From Phytomonospora endophytica (lineage in GTDB: Bacteria > Actinomycetota > Actinomycetes > Mycobacteriales > Micromonosporaceae): DNA of 64,000 bases. The translations under genes were made by a program, and so were the position numbers. The notes under the pieces are model-generated. The model had not been told where the DNA came from and ran no database searches. It saw nothing but the letters and a program-made list of their open reading frames with translations. The first letter of the stretch is position 1. Every line of letters starts with the position of its first letter. The stretch lies in contig NZ_JACHGT010000010.1 in the NCBI RefSeq assembly GCF_014202425.1, positions 239,981 to 303,980 of the forward strand, in the 5' to 3' direction. This document shows positions 43,537 to 53,671 of the stretch, piece after piece.

Positions 43537-46326
43537 TCAGGCCCAGGGAGGTGCGACGGCCCAGCTCACATCCGCCGGATAGCTCGCGGCGGCGTCGTAG
43601 GGACTGTTCGGGCCGCCTTCGGCGGCGAGCCAGACCTCGCTGTTGTAGTGCCGGACCGAGCGGGTGGCGATGTTGTAGGAGTCCAGTGCGATCGTCCCCG
43701 CCCCGGCCGGTCCCGGCCGGACGCAGAAGGTCGCGTCACGAGCGAAGCCCGCGCTCCCGTCCCCGGCGTCGACACGCACCCGGAACTGCGAGTGCCGCAG
43801 GTAGCGGCCCGGGTAGTTGCGCGACTCGAAGGAGTAGCAGGACGGGTCGGCCAGGCCCCTGCGCACGACGAAGGTCGCGTCCTGCTTCGTGGTGGCGTCG
43901 CTGGCGGCGGTCACCACGTCGGTGCGGCCCAGCGAGTCGTAGTGCCGCAGGTACCGGTCGGTGCAGCAGCTGGTCACGACCCGCAGCGACAGGGCCTGGT
44001 CGACGGCCAGGTCGGCGGAACTGCGCCACCACGGCGAGGCGACCTGCCAGGTCGTGTCCTCGGCGAAGGACGACGCGGTGTCCCACGGGTTTCCCGCCCC
44101 GGACGCGGCGATGTAGACCTCGCTGTTGTAGTGCCGCAGGAAGCGCCCCGGGAGGTTCTTCGACTCGAAGGACACCCCCTGGCCCGTCCGCCCGGTGCGC
44201 AGGCAGAAGGTCGCGTCGCCGCCGAAGCCGGCCGACCCGTCGGAGACGTCGAGCCGCACCCGGGAGTTGAAGTGCCGCAGGTACCGGCCCGGGTAGTTGC
44301 GCGACTCGAAGGAGAAGCACGCCGCGTCGGCCAGCCCGGGCCGCAGCCAGAAGCTCGCGTCCAGCCTGGTCGTGACGTCGCTGCCGGACGACACCGGCGA
44401 GGTCACGCCGAGACCGCCGGCGTGCCGCAGGTACCGGTTCGTGCAGCACGGCGTGGTCGCGCCCAGCGAGACCAGTGTGTTCGCGCGCGGGCCGGCCGCC
44501 GCCGCGCGGATCGCCAGGTTGACCTTGCGGACCTGGTTCGCGTCGACCTTGAGGATCTGCCGGTCGTAGGTGTAGAAGCCGTTGCGTTCGTTCTCCACGT
44601 CGGTGGGCTCGGTGTAGATCGACGCCGACAGTCCCCGCGACCACATCAGGCCCTGCAAGGTCGCGGTCACCTCGGCGTAGCGCCGGTTCAGGGTCGCCGC
44701 GTCGGGCGACATCTCATAGGCGAAACCGGCGCCCGGCTGCCATTCGTGACCGGGCACGATCAGCCCGATGCCGCCGAACTCGCCGAGCACGGCCACCCGT
44801 GCGGCCGACGGTTGCTGCGGCAGGCCCGGGCCGACGTAGATGTGGTCGTCGATGACGTCGCCGTTGCCGCCGTCGAAGCCGCAGCAGTTCGAGCCGGAGT
44901 TGTTGTTGACCAGCCGCGTCGGGTCCCAGCTCTTGACGAGGTCGGCGATGCGGGCCGGGTCGTACTCGCCCCAGCCCTCGTTGAACGGCACCCACTGCAC
45001 GATCGAGGTGGTCCCGCGCAGCTGGTCGACCATCCGGCGCAGCTCGCTCTCGAACTGCGTCTTGTCGGCGGCCGAGGGCGCCGCCCCGGTCCGCATGGAC
45101 GGCATGTCCTGCCAGACCATGAGCCCGAGCCGGTCGGCCCAGTAGTACCAGCGGGCGGGTTCGACCTTCACGTGCTTGCGGACGGTGTTGAACCCGAGAG
45201 CCTTCTGCTGTTCCAGGTCGAAGCGCAAGGCCTCGTCGGTGGGCGCGGTGTAGATCCCGTCGGGCCAGTAGCCCTGGTCGAGGGTGCCGATCTGGAAGAC
45301 GAAGCGACCGTTGAGGACCGGCCGCAGGAAACCGTTGACGACGGCCTTGCCCAGCGAGCGCATCCCGAAGTAGCCACCGACGGCGTCGCCGCCCCCGGTG
45401 CCGGTGAGGGTGACGCGCAGGTCGTAGAGGTAGGGGTCGTCGGGACTCCACAGGCGGGCGTTCGGCACCGGGACCGACAGGCGCGCGCCGGGCGCGCCGG
45501 TGGCGCTGCCGACGACCACGCCGCCGCTGAGGACCTCGGCGCGCACGCCCTGCGCGGTTCCGGCGGTCCGCACGACCAGGTCGAGCCGTCCGGCCGGTAC
45601 GTCGGGCGTGGTGTCGAGCCGGGTGATGTGCGCCGGGGCGGTCGGTTCCAGCCACACCGTCTGCCAGATGCCGGAGGAGGCGGTGTAGAAGATCCCGCTC
45701 GGGTTGAGCCGTTGCTTGCCGACGGGGGCTCCGGCGGCGTCGACGGGCGCGTTGACACCGACGATGAGTTCGTTGGCGCCGGCCCGCAGCGCGGAGGTGA
45801 CGTCGAAGGTGAAGGCGTCGTAGCCGCCGCGGTGTTCGCCGATCTTCGTGCCGTTGACCCACACGGCCGAGTTCGACATGACGGCGCCGAAGTTGAGCTG
45901 GACGTTACGGCCGGCCCAGCCGGCGGGGACGGTGAAGGTCCGCCGGTACCACATGTTGTTCTCGTGGCGCTGGATTCCCGACAGCGCCGACTCGATCGGA
46001 TAGGGCACCAGCACGGTCTCGGGCAGGGTCTGCCCGACCGGCGGGGAACCCAGCGAGGACGCGCCCGTGAACTGCCACTGGCCGTTGAGGCCCTGCCAGT
46101 CGGGGCGGGTCAGCTGCGGCCGCGGGTACTCCGGATGTGGGGCGGTCACCGACACGTCGTCGGTCCACGGGGTGGTCAGCGGCGGGGCCTTGGGGATGTA
46201 GCCGGCCGCGGCGGGCGCTTCGGCGACCGCGAGCAGCGAGGCGGCGGTGAGCAGGGCGACGACCGCGCCGAGCAGGCGTCGCGCTAAGGGCTTGGAGGTG
46301 GGGAGGGGCGTCCGTTCCGGTCTCAT
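43537..46326 (-). CDS. Secreted GH2 glycosidase with two AbfB domains
   Basis: Exported 929-aa enzyme. It has a signal peptide (about 1-41), a GH2 sugar-binding sandwich (about 70-230), an immunoglobulin-like domain (about 230-335), and a GH2 barrel (about 335-600) with acid/base Glu450 in WVPFNEGWGEYD and nucleophile Glu516 in AVLGEFGG. Two AbfB (CBM42-like) beta-trefoil domains follow (about 617-775 and 780-929), seen as repeated RYLRH, FESRNYPGRYLRH and HYNSEVYIAA/HYNSEVWLAA units. AbfB domains bind arabinofuranose branches, so the enzyme probably attacks arabinose- or galactofuranose-decorated polymers; GH2 includes beta-galactosidase and arabinopyranosidase activities. The start at ATG 46326 has CGGGAGCC. 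Its promoter shares an operator with the divergent importer. Confidence 0.92.
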   Translation of the reverse strand: MRPERTPLPTSKPLARRLLGAVVALLTAASLLAVAEAPAAAGYIPKAPPLTTPWTDDVSVTAPHPEYPRPQLTRPDWQGLNGQWQFTGASSLGSPPVGQTLPETVLVPYPIESALSGIQRHENNMWYRRTFTVPAGWAGRNVQLNFGAVMSNSAVWVNGTKIGEHRGGYDAFTFDVTSALRAGANELIVGVNAPVDAAGAPVGKQRLNPSGIFYTASSGIWQTVWLEPTAPAHITRLDTTPDVPAGRLDLVVRTAGTAQGVRAEVLSGGVVVGSATGAPGARLSVPVPNARLWSPDDPYLYDLRVTLTGTGGGDAVGGYFGMRSLGKAVVNGFLRPVLNGRFVFQIGTLDQGYWPDGIYTAPTDEALRFDLEQQKALGFNTVRKHVKVEPARWYYWADRLGLMVWQDMPSMRTGAAPSAADKTQFESELRRMVDQLRGTTSIVQWVPFNEGWGEYDPARIADLVKSWDPTRLVNNNSGSNCCGFDGGNGDVIDDHIYVGPGLPQQPSAARVAVLGEFGGIGLIVPGHEWQPGAGFAYEMSPDAATLNRRYAEVTATLQGLMWSRGLSASIYTEPTDVENERNGFYTYDRQILKVDANQVRKVNLAIRAAAAGPRANTLVSLGATTPCCTNRYLRHAGGLGVTSPVSSGSDVTTRLDASFWLRPGLADAACFSFESRNYPGRYLRHFNSRVRLDVSDGSAGFGGDATFCLRTGRTGQGVSFESKNLPGRFLRHYNSEVYIAASGAGNPWDTASSFAEDTTWQVASPWWRSSADLAVDQALSLRVVTSCCTDRYLRHYDSLGRTDVVTAASDATTKQDATFVVRRGLADPSCYSFESRNYPGRYLRHSQFRVRVDAGDGSAGFARDATFCVRPGPAGAGTIALDSYNIATRSVRHYNSEVWLAAEGGPNSPYDAAASYPADVSWAVAPPWA

Positions 46327-46390
46327 GTGCGTGGCTCCCGGAGTTTCGATGGTCGTGAACGGCCGGTGCCGAAGGTTCCGCCGCTACGGC

Positions 46391-46449
46391 TTGATGACAT
46401 CGACCTCGGCCTGTATAACGTTATAGAGCCTCGATCGGGCCCCTGGCAA
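46391..46449. promoter_or_regulatory. Divergent promoters sharing one LacI-type operator
   Basis: Plus strand: TTGATG (46391-46396), 17 bases, TATAAC (46414-46419) toward the importer. Minus strand: TTGCCA (46449-46444), 18 bases, TATAAC (46425-46420) toward the GH2 gene. The two -10 boxes abut and form the palindrome TATAACGTTATA (46414-46425), extended to CTGTATAACGTTATAGAG with one mismatched pair. The central CG is typical of LacI-family operators. Confidence 0.7.
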
Positions 46450-46554
46450 CGCTTCGGGGCGCATCGGGTCCACATCTGACACATCCGCCACCACCCGCCA
46501 CAGTCCGGCCCGCGCGGCGAGCGACCGCGCGCGGCGACCACGCCGGAGGAGAAC

Positions 46555-47646
46555 ATGTCAACCGCGAGAACGACCGACAGATTACGAGCACTCGCCGCGA
46601 CGGCCGCCCTGCTGCTGACCGGGGTGGCGGCGCTCGCCGGGTGCACCAAGAGCGAGGACGGCGGCTCGCCGTCGGACGGGAGCAGCGGCGGCGAACAGGT
46701 CGTGGCCAGCTCGTCCCCCTCGGGAGAGGGCTGCACGCTGGAGAAGTACGGCGCCCCGAAACTCGACCTCACCGACGCGATCGTCGGCTTCTCCCAGTCG
46801 GAGAAGGAGGCCAACCCCTTCCGGATCGCCGAGACGCAGTCCATCAGGGACGAGGCCGAGAAGGTCGGCGTCAAGAAGCTCCTGGTCACCAACGCCCAGT
46901 CGCAGCTGTCCAAGCAGATCAGCGACATCCAGGACATGCTCGCCCAGGGCGCGCAGTTCCTCATCGTGGCCCCGCTCAACTCCGACGGCCTCGAACCCGC
47001 ACTCCAGGCCGCCGCGGCCAAGAAGGTCCCGGTTCTGACCATCGACCGCAAGATCAACGCCACCGCCTGCTCGGACTACCTCGCCTTCCTCGGCTCCGAC
47101 TTCGTCGAGCAGGGCAAACGCGCCGCCGACGCCATGGTCAAAGCCACCGGCGGCACCGGCAAGGTGGCGATTTTGCTTGGTTCGTCCGGCAATAACGTAA
47201 CTACCGACCGGACGAACGGATTCGTCCAGCAACTCGCCGCCACCGCGCCGGGCATGGAGATCGTGGCCCAGCAGACCGGCGAGTTCGCCCGCGACAAGGG
47301 CCAGGCGGTCATGGAGCAGCTCATCTCCAGCAACCCCGAGATCACCGCCGTCTACGCCGAGAACGACGAGATGGCCCTCGGCGCCGTCACCGCGCTGAAG
47401 ACCGCTGGCAAGAAGCCCGGCACGGACGTCAAGATCGTGTCCATCGACGGCACCCGCAACGCCGTCCAGGCCATCGTGGACGGTTCCATCAACGCCGTCA
47501 TCGAGTCCAACCCGCGCTTCGGGCCGCTGGCCTTCGCCACGGCCGCCGACTTCTACGCCGGCACCGCCGTCCAGCCCGCGATCATCATCTCCGACCGGGC
47601 CTACGACTCCGCCAACGCCGCCGCCGAACTGTCGAGCACCTACTAG
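46555..47646 (+). CDS. YtfQ-like furanose-binding lipoprotein
   Basis: Extracellular sugar-binding protein of 363 aa with signal peptide and lipobox ALAGC (Cys30), followed by a Gly/Ser linker to about residue 55. The binding core follows E. coli YtfQ (galactofuranose binder): AIVGFSQSEKEANPFRIAET, FLIVAPLNSDGLEPALQAA, VLTIDRKI, TTDRTNGFVQQLAATAPGME, QTGEFARDKGQAVMEQLI and AENDEMALGAVTALK. ATG 46555 follows GGAGGAGAA. It is the first gene of a five-gene unit (binding protein, ATPase, two permeases, LacI), the same order as ytfQRT-yjfF. A furanose (galactofuranose or arabinofuranose) is the likely ligand. Confidence 0.9.
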   Translation: MSTARTTDRLRALAATAALLLTGVAALAGCTKSEDGGSPSDGSSGGEQVVASSSPSGEGCTLEKYGAPKLDLTDAIVGFSQSEKEANPFRIAETQSIRDEAEKVGVKKLLVTNAQSQLSKQISDIQDMLAQGAQFLIVAPLNSDGLEPALQAAAAKKVPVLTIDRKINATACSDYLAFLGSDFVEQGKRAADAMVKATGGTGKVAILLGSSGNNVTTDRTNGFVQQLAATAPGMEIVAQQTGEFARDKGQAVMEQLISSNPEITAVYAENDEMALGAVTALKTAGKKPGTDVKIVSIDGTRNAVQAIVDGSINAVIESNPRFGPLAFATAADFYAGTAVQPAIIISDRAYDSANAAAELSSTY

Positions 47647-47651
47647 CGGCC

Positions 47652-47684
47652 GCCGCCGGCGGGCCCGAAAGGCCCGCCGGCGGC
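47652..47684 (+). promoter_or_regulatory. Intercistronic hairpin after the ytfQ-like gene
   Basis: A perfect 14-bp stem (GCCGCCGGCGGGCC at 47652-47665 with 47671-47684) and a CGAAA loop begins 5 bases after the binding-protein stop, 44 bases before the ATPase start. Confidence 0.75.
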
Positions 47685-47728
47685 ACGCCCCGCACGGCGA
47701 GCCGTTCGATCAGGCAGAAAGGCACGGC

Positions 47729-49273
47729 ATGAGCGACCCCGCGACCATCCTCGACGCCCGCGGCGTCACCAAACGCTTCCCCGGAGTCCTGGCCCTCGAC
47801 CACGTCGACCTGACCCTGACACCGGGCCGGGTCCACGCGCTGGTCGGCGAGAACGGCGCCGGGAAGTCGACCCTGATCAAGATCCTGTCCGGCGCGTACC
47901 ACGCCGACTCCGGCGAGATCGTGCACGCCGGACGGCCGGTCTCCTTCGCGCGCCCGCTCGACGCCCGCGCGGCCGGGATCTCCACCATCTACCAGGAGGT
48001 CAACCTCATCCCCCTGATGAGCGTGGCCCGCAACCTCTTCCTCGGCCGCGAACCCCGCCGCCTCGGCCTGATCGACCTGCGCCGCATGAACCGCGAGGCC
48101 GCGGCCGTCCTCGACCGCTACGGCGTGCACGTCGACGTCACCCGCCCACTGGGGACGATCGGACTCGGCGCGCGGCAGATGGTCGCCCTCGCCAGGGCCG
48201 TCGCCGAAGACGCGCGGCTGCTCATCATGGACGAGCCCACCTCCTCGCTGGAACCGCGCGAGGTCGAGACGCTGTTCACCGTCGTGGAATCACTCACCGC
48301 CAAAGGCATGGCCGTCCTCTACGTCAGCCACCGCCTCGAAGAGCTCTACCGGCTGTGCGAGACCGTCACCGTCCTGCGCGACGGCCGCGTCGTCCACACC
48401 GGACCGCTCGCCGAACTCGACCGCCTCACCCTCGTCGCGCACATGCTCGGCCGCGAACTCGACCAGGTCCGCCAGGAGGGCACCACGCGCTTCGGCGAAC
48501 ACCGCGACCACACCGGAAACCCGCCCGTGATGGAGGCACGAGGACTCACCAAACGCCACGTCCTGCGCGGTGTCGGCCTGACCGTCCGGGCCGGCGAGGT
48601 CACCGGCCTCGGCGGCCTCCTCGGCGCCGGGCGCTCCGAGACCGCCAAAGCCGTCGTCGGCGCCCTGCCGCTCGACTCCGGCACCGTCACCGTCGGCGGG
48701 CGACGGCTCCGGCGCCTGTCACCGGCCACCGCGATCCGCGCGGGCATGGCCCTCCTGCCCGAAGACCGCAAGGCCGAGGGCATCGTCCCCGACCTGTCGG
48801 TCCGCGAGAACATCCTCCTCGCCGCGCTGCCCCGCCTGTCCCGCTTCGGTTTCGTGTCGCGACGACGCCAGGAGCGCATCGTCGCCACCTTCACCAAACG
48901 CCTGCGCATCAAGGCCGCGAGCCCCGAACAGAAGGTCGGCGAACTCTCCGGCGGCAACCAGCAGAAGGTCCTCCTCGCCCGCTGGCTGTGCCTCAATCCC
49001 CGGCTGCTCCTGCTCGACGAACCGACCCGCGGCATCGACGTCGGCGCCAAGGCCGAGGTACAGGCCCTCATCGACGAACTCGCCGCCGACGGCCTCGCCG
49101 TCGTCCTCATCTCCTCCGACCTGGAGGAACTCGTCGAAGGCGCCGACCGGATCGTCGTCCTGCGCGCCGGGGCGGTCGTCGCCGAACTCGACGGCGACGA
49201 CGTCGGCGAGCACGCCGTCATGGCCGCCCTCGCCGAGGCCGAACCGCGCGAGGAGGACGACCGTGACGACTGA
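47729..49273 (+). CDS. YtfR-like double-cassette sugar ABC ATPase
   Basis: ATPase of the furanose importer, 514 aa, with two ABC cassettes. Cassette 1 has Walker A VGENGAGKSTL (about 40-48) and Walker B LLIMDEPTSSL, with a degenerate signature (IGLGARQMV). Cassette 2 has a degenerate Walker A (GGLLGAGRSE) but the intact signature ELSGGNQQKV and Walker B LLLLDEPTRGID. This split of intact motifs is normal for CUT2 ATPases such as RbsA and YtfR. ATG 47729 has GAAAGG upstream. It overlaps the first permease by 11 bases. Confidence 0.92.
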   Translation: MSDPATILDARGVTKRFPGVLALDHVDLTLTPGRVHALVGENGAGKSTLIKILSGAYHADSGEIVHAGRPVSFARPLDARAAGISTIYQEVNLIPLMSVARNLFLGREPRRLGLIDLRRMNREAAAVLDRYGVHVDVTRPLGTIGLGARQMVALARAVAEDARLLIMDEPTSSLEPREVETLFTVVESLTAKGMAVLYVSHRLEELYRLCETVTVLRDGRVVHTGPLAELDRLTLVAHMLGRELDQVRQEGTTRFGEHRDHTGNPPVMEARGLTKRHVLRGVGLTVRAGEVTGLGGLLGAGRSETAKAVVGALPLDSGTVTVGGRRLRRLSPATAIRAGMALLPEDRKAEGIVPDLSVRENILLAALPRLSRFGFVSRRRQERIVATFTKRLRIKAASPEQKVGELSGGNQQKVLLARWLCLNPRLLLLDEPTRGIDVGAKAEVQALIDELAADGLAVVLISSDLEELVEGADRIVVLRAGAVVAELDGDDVGEHAVMAALAEAEPREEDDRDD

Positions 49274-50228
49274 CACCGCACCGGCACTCGGCGGACGCCG
49301 CGCCGCCCTGCCCCGCCTCGTCTCCGACTACGGCGTCTACGCCGCGGTCCTGGTCCTCCTGGCCTACAACGCCGTGTTCACCCCCTACTTCCTCGACGCG
49401 GGAAACCTGCGCACCCAGCTCGTACAGGCCGCGCCCATCGTCATCGTCGCCCTCGGCATGGCGCTGGTCATCGGCAGCGAGGGCATCGACCTGTCCGTCG
49501 GCTCGGTCATGGCCCTGGCCGCCGCGGTCATCCCGCTCTACCTCGGCTTCGGCATGTGGCCGGCCGTCCTGATGGCCCTCCTCGCCGGGATCGCCGCCGG
49601 ACTGTTCAACGGCACCCTCGTCGCCGTAGTCGGACTCCAGCCGATCGTCGCCACCCTCGCCCTGCTCGTCGCCGGACGCGGCCTCGCGCTCGTCTTCGCC
49701 GGCGGACAGCTCAAACAGCTCCACAACCCCGAGCTCCTCGCCCTCGGCGACGGCGAACTCGCCGGCGTCCCCGTCATCGTGCTCGCCGCCGCCGGACTCA
49801 CCCTCGCCACGGCGATCCTCGTCGGCCGCACCACCTACGGACGCCAGCTCGTCGCCGTCGGCGGCAACCGCCCGGCCGCCGTGCTCGCCGGACTGCCCGT
49901 GCGCCGGATCCTCATCACCGCCTACGTCCTGTGCGGACTGTTCGCCGCCGTCGCCGGGGTCTTCGCCACCGCGCGGCTCACCGCCAGCGACCCCTCCGCG
50001 ATCGGGAACCTCGCCGAACTCTCCGCGATCACCGCCGTCGTCGTCGGCGGCACACCACTCACCGGGGGCCGCGTCCGCGTCCTCGGCACCGTCGCCGGAG
50101 CGATGCTCATGCAGCTCGTCCGCGCCACCCTCATCAAGCACGACCTGCCCGACTCCGCCGCCCAGATGGCCCAGGCCGCCATCATCCTCGTCGCCGTCTA
50201 CGTCGCCCGCGAACGGAGGACCCGATGA
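49263..50228 (+). CDS. YtfT-like sugar ABC permease
   Basis: First of two CUT2 permeases, 321 aa with about nine helices. GSEGIDLSVGSVMALAAAVI is the family signature and TPLTGGRVRVLGTVAGAML the late cytoplasmic loop. GTG 49263 lies inside the ATPase gene, with AGGAGG ahead of it, so translation is coupled. Two different permeases per importer, as in YtfT/YjfF, set this apart from ribose or xylose systems that use a homodimer. Confidence 0.9.
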   Translation: MTTDTAPALGGRRAALPRLVSDYGVYAAVLVLLAYNAVFTPYFLDAGNLRTQLVQAAPIVIVALGMALVIGSEGIDLSVGSVMALAAAVIPLYLGFGMWPAVLMALLAGIAAGLFNGTLVAVVGLQPIVATLALLVAGRGLALVFAGGQLKQLHNPELLALGDGELAGVPVIVLAAAGLTLATAILVGRTTYGRQLVAVGGNRPAAVLAGLPVRRILITAYVLCGLFAAVAGVFATARLTASDPSAIGNLAELSAITAVVVGGTPLTGGRVRVLGTVAGAMLMQLVRATLIKHDLPDSAAQMAQAAIILVAVYVARERRTR

Positions 50229-51232
50229 TCACCGACAGCGTCGCCGTCCCCACCACCGTCCGCCCCGGCCGCGCGACGCGCGCCGAACGGCTCGCCTCCC
50301 TGTCCCAGCGGCACGGCGCCCTCACCATGCTCGCGCTCGCCCTCATCGCCGCCTCGGTGACCTTCGAGTCCTTCGCGACCGCCGAGAACCTTGCCGGGAT
50401 CGCCATCCAGTCGTCCTTCGTCGCCGTCATCGCCCTCGGCATGACCTTCGTGATCATCGGGGGCGGCATCGACCTCTCCGTCGGCGCGGTGTTCGCCCTC
50501 GCGGGCGTCCTCGCCGCCTTCGGGAGCCGGTGGGGACCGGTGACCGCGCTGCTCCTGCCCCTCGGCGCGGGCGCGCTCATCGGGCTCGTCCAGGGCGTCC
50601 TGATCGCCCGGACCGGGATGGCGCCGTTCATCGTCACCCTCGCCGGACTGCTCGCCGCCCGAGGCCTCATGCTCGCGCTGACCACCGAGGGCGCCGAGAC
50701 CCCGCTGGTACCGCGCGGCTCGGGTTTCCTCGGCCTCGGCCGCGGGGTGTTCCTCGGTCTCGGCGTGCCGGTGTGGATCGCGATCGTCCTGTGCGGACTC
50801 GGCGCGGTCCTGCTGCGCCGCACCCGTTACGGCCAGTTCCTCTTCGCCGTCGGCGGCAACGAGGACGCCGCCGGACTGATGGGCGTGCCCGTCACGCGGG
50901 TGAAAGTGGTGACCTACGCCCTCAGCGGCCTGCTGGCCGCACTCGCCGGGATGCTCAACGCCGCACGCCTCGGATCGGGCGTGACGATCCTGGGCGTCGG
51001 CATGGAACTCGACGTGATCGCCGCCGTCGTCATCGGAGGTACTCTCCTCGTCGGCGGCGCCGGAGCCGTCGGCGGAACCGTGTGCGGGGTGCTGATCCTC
51101 GGCGTCATCCAGAACGTCGTCAACCAGATCGGCACGCTCACGTCCTCGGTCCAGTCGGTGGTCAGCGGCGCCTTCCTGGTCGTCGCGGTCGTGGCGCAGA
51201 CCTATCTGAGCAGGGCGGGCCGAGCCCGATGA
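50225..51232 (+). CDS. YjfF-like sugar ABC permease
   Basis: Second CUT2 permease, 335 aa, with IGGGIDLSVGAVFALAGVLA and LLVGGAGAVGGTVCGVLILG. ATG 50225 overlaps the previous stop by 4 bases (ATGA) with GGAGG upstream. It forms a heterodimer with the YtfT-like partner by analogy with E. coli. The LacI regulator follows after 25 bases. Confidence 0.9.
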   Translation: MITDSVAVPTTVRPGRATRAERLASLSQRHGALTMLALALIAASVTFESFATAENLAGIAIQSSFVAVIALGMTFVIIGGGIDLSVGAVFALAGVLAAFGSRWGPVTALLLPLGAGALIGLVQGVLIARTGMAPFIVTLAGLLAARGLMLALTTEGAETPLVPRGSGFLGLGRGVFLGLGVPVWIAIVLCGLGAVLLRRTRYGQFLFAVGGNEDAAGLMGVPVTRVKVVTYALSGLLAALAGMLNAARLGSGVTILGVGMELDVIAAVVIGGTLLVGGAGAVGGTVCGVLILGVIQNVVNQIGTLTSSVQSVVSGAFLVVAVVAQTYLSRAGRAR

Positions 51233-51257
51233 CGCAGAGAGCGGAGGTGGCCCAGCG

Positions 51258-52289
51258 GTGGGTGTCAGTCTCAAGGACATCGCCCTGCGGGCGGGGGTGT
51301 CCCTGGCGACGGTGTCCAACGTGGTCAACGGATACCGGCCCGTCGGCGAGGCCACCAGAGTCCGCGTACAGCAGGCTATCGACGAGCTCGGGTACGTCCC
51401 CAACCTCTCCGCCAGGCACCTGCGCAGCGGCCGGACCGGGATCATCGCCCTGGCGATCCCCGAACTGGACAACCCCTACTTCGCCGAACTCGCCGGCTAC
51501 GCCATCCGCGAGGCCCGCTCGCTGGGTTACACGCTCCTGCTGGAGTACACCGACTCCGACCGCGCCACCGAGCTGACCCTCGCCGAGGGCAACCGCTCGC
51601 AGATCATCGACGGCCTGATCCTCAGTCCCGTCCAGCTCACCCGCGCCGACGTGCTCGCCCGCCGCAGCACGACCCCGCTGGTGCTGATCGGCGAGAACGT
51701 CGCCGAGGTCCCGCACGACCACATCGCCATCGACAACGTCGCCGCCAGCCATGTCGCCGTGCAGCACCTGGTCTCGCTGGGTCGGCGCCGGATCGCGTTC
51801 CTGGGAGCGCACGCCGACACCGTCCGCCAGCCCTCGCGATTGCGGCTGCGCGGCTACCAGGAGGCCCTTGCCACGGCGGGACTGCCGGTGGAGGAGTCGC
51901 TGATCGGGACGGCCTCGCGGTTCGGGCGCCTCGACGGGCTGACCGCCATGCGCGGGATGCTCGCGCGGGCCGAGCCGCCGGACGCGGTGTTCGCCTACAA
52001 CGACCTGATCGCGCTGGGCGCGATGCGGGCGGTGACCGAGGCGGGTCTGCGGATCCCCGAGGACATCGCGGTCATCGGCTTCGACGACATCGAGGAGGGC
52101 CGGTTCAGCAACCCGACCCTGACCACGATCGCGCCCGACAAGGAGCGCATCGGCCGGGTCGCGGTCGGTTCGCTGATCGCGCGGGTCGAGGGCAACGCCG
52201 CCGAGCCCGGCGAGGTGCAGCCGTCCTTTCGTCTCGTGACCCGGGAGAGCACGCTCGGCCGCTTTACACCGGCGCCGCCGAGCCGCTAA
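51258..52289 (+). CDS. LacI-family regulator of the YtfQ-like importer
   Basis: A 343-aa repressor with an N-terminal HTH (VSLKDIALRAGVSLATVSNV, residues 3-22), hinge, and sugar-sensing domain (GIIALAIPELDNPYFAELAG to VIGFDDIEEGRFSNPTLTTI). GTG 51258 has GGAGGTGG. It is the last gene of the importer operon, so it likely binds the single palindrome shared by the importer and GH2 promoters. The final 25 bases of the gene carry the promoter of the following cellulase gene. Confidence 0.9.
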   Translation: MGVSLKDIALRAGVSLATVSNVVNGYRPVGEATRVRVQQAIDELGYVPNLSARHLRSGRTGIIALAIPELDNPYFAELAGYAIREARSLGYTLLLEYTDSDRATELTLAEGNRSQIIDGLILSPVQLTRADVLARRSTTPLVLIGENVAEVPHDHIAIDNVAASHVAVQHLVSLGRRRIAFLGAHADTVRQPSRLRLRGYQEALATAGLPVEESLIGTASRFGRLDGLTAMRGMLARAEPPDAVFAYNDLIALGAMRAVTEAGLRIPEDIAVIGFDDIEEGRFSNPTLTTIAPDKERIGRVAVGSLIARVEGNAAEPGEVQPSFRLVTRESTLGRFTPAPPSR

Positions 52290-52311
52290 CCTAAGCGTGG
52301 GAGCGCTCCCA
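52263..52311 (+). promoter_or_regulatory. Cellulase promoter with CebR operator
   Basis: TTTACA (52263-52268), 18 bases and TAACCT (52287-52292) make a promoter inside the end of the LacI gene. The perfect palindrome TGGGAGCGCTCCCA (52298-52311) covers the expected transcription start. This is the known CebR/CelR box of actinomycete cellulase genes, relieved by cello-oligosaccharides. The CebR gene is not in the window. Confidence 0.9.
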
Positions 52312-52322
52312 TCGCACTTTGA

Positions 52323-53651
<1,329 letters not shown>

Positions 53652-53671
53652 ACCGGCGCTCACCGTGAGAA

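Noticed and set aside
42745..46287. A 1180-codon plus-strand frame across the hydrolase and GH2 genes
   Set aside because: Composition is Arg/Gly/Val-rich without domains, and both strands' real genes carry catalytic motifs; this is a high-GC shadow frame.
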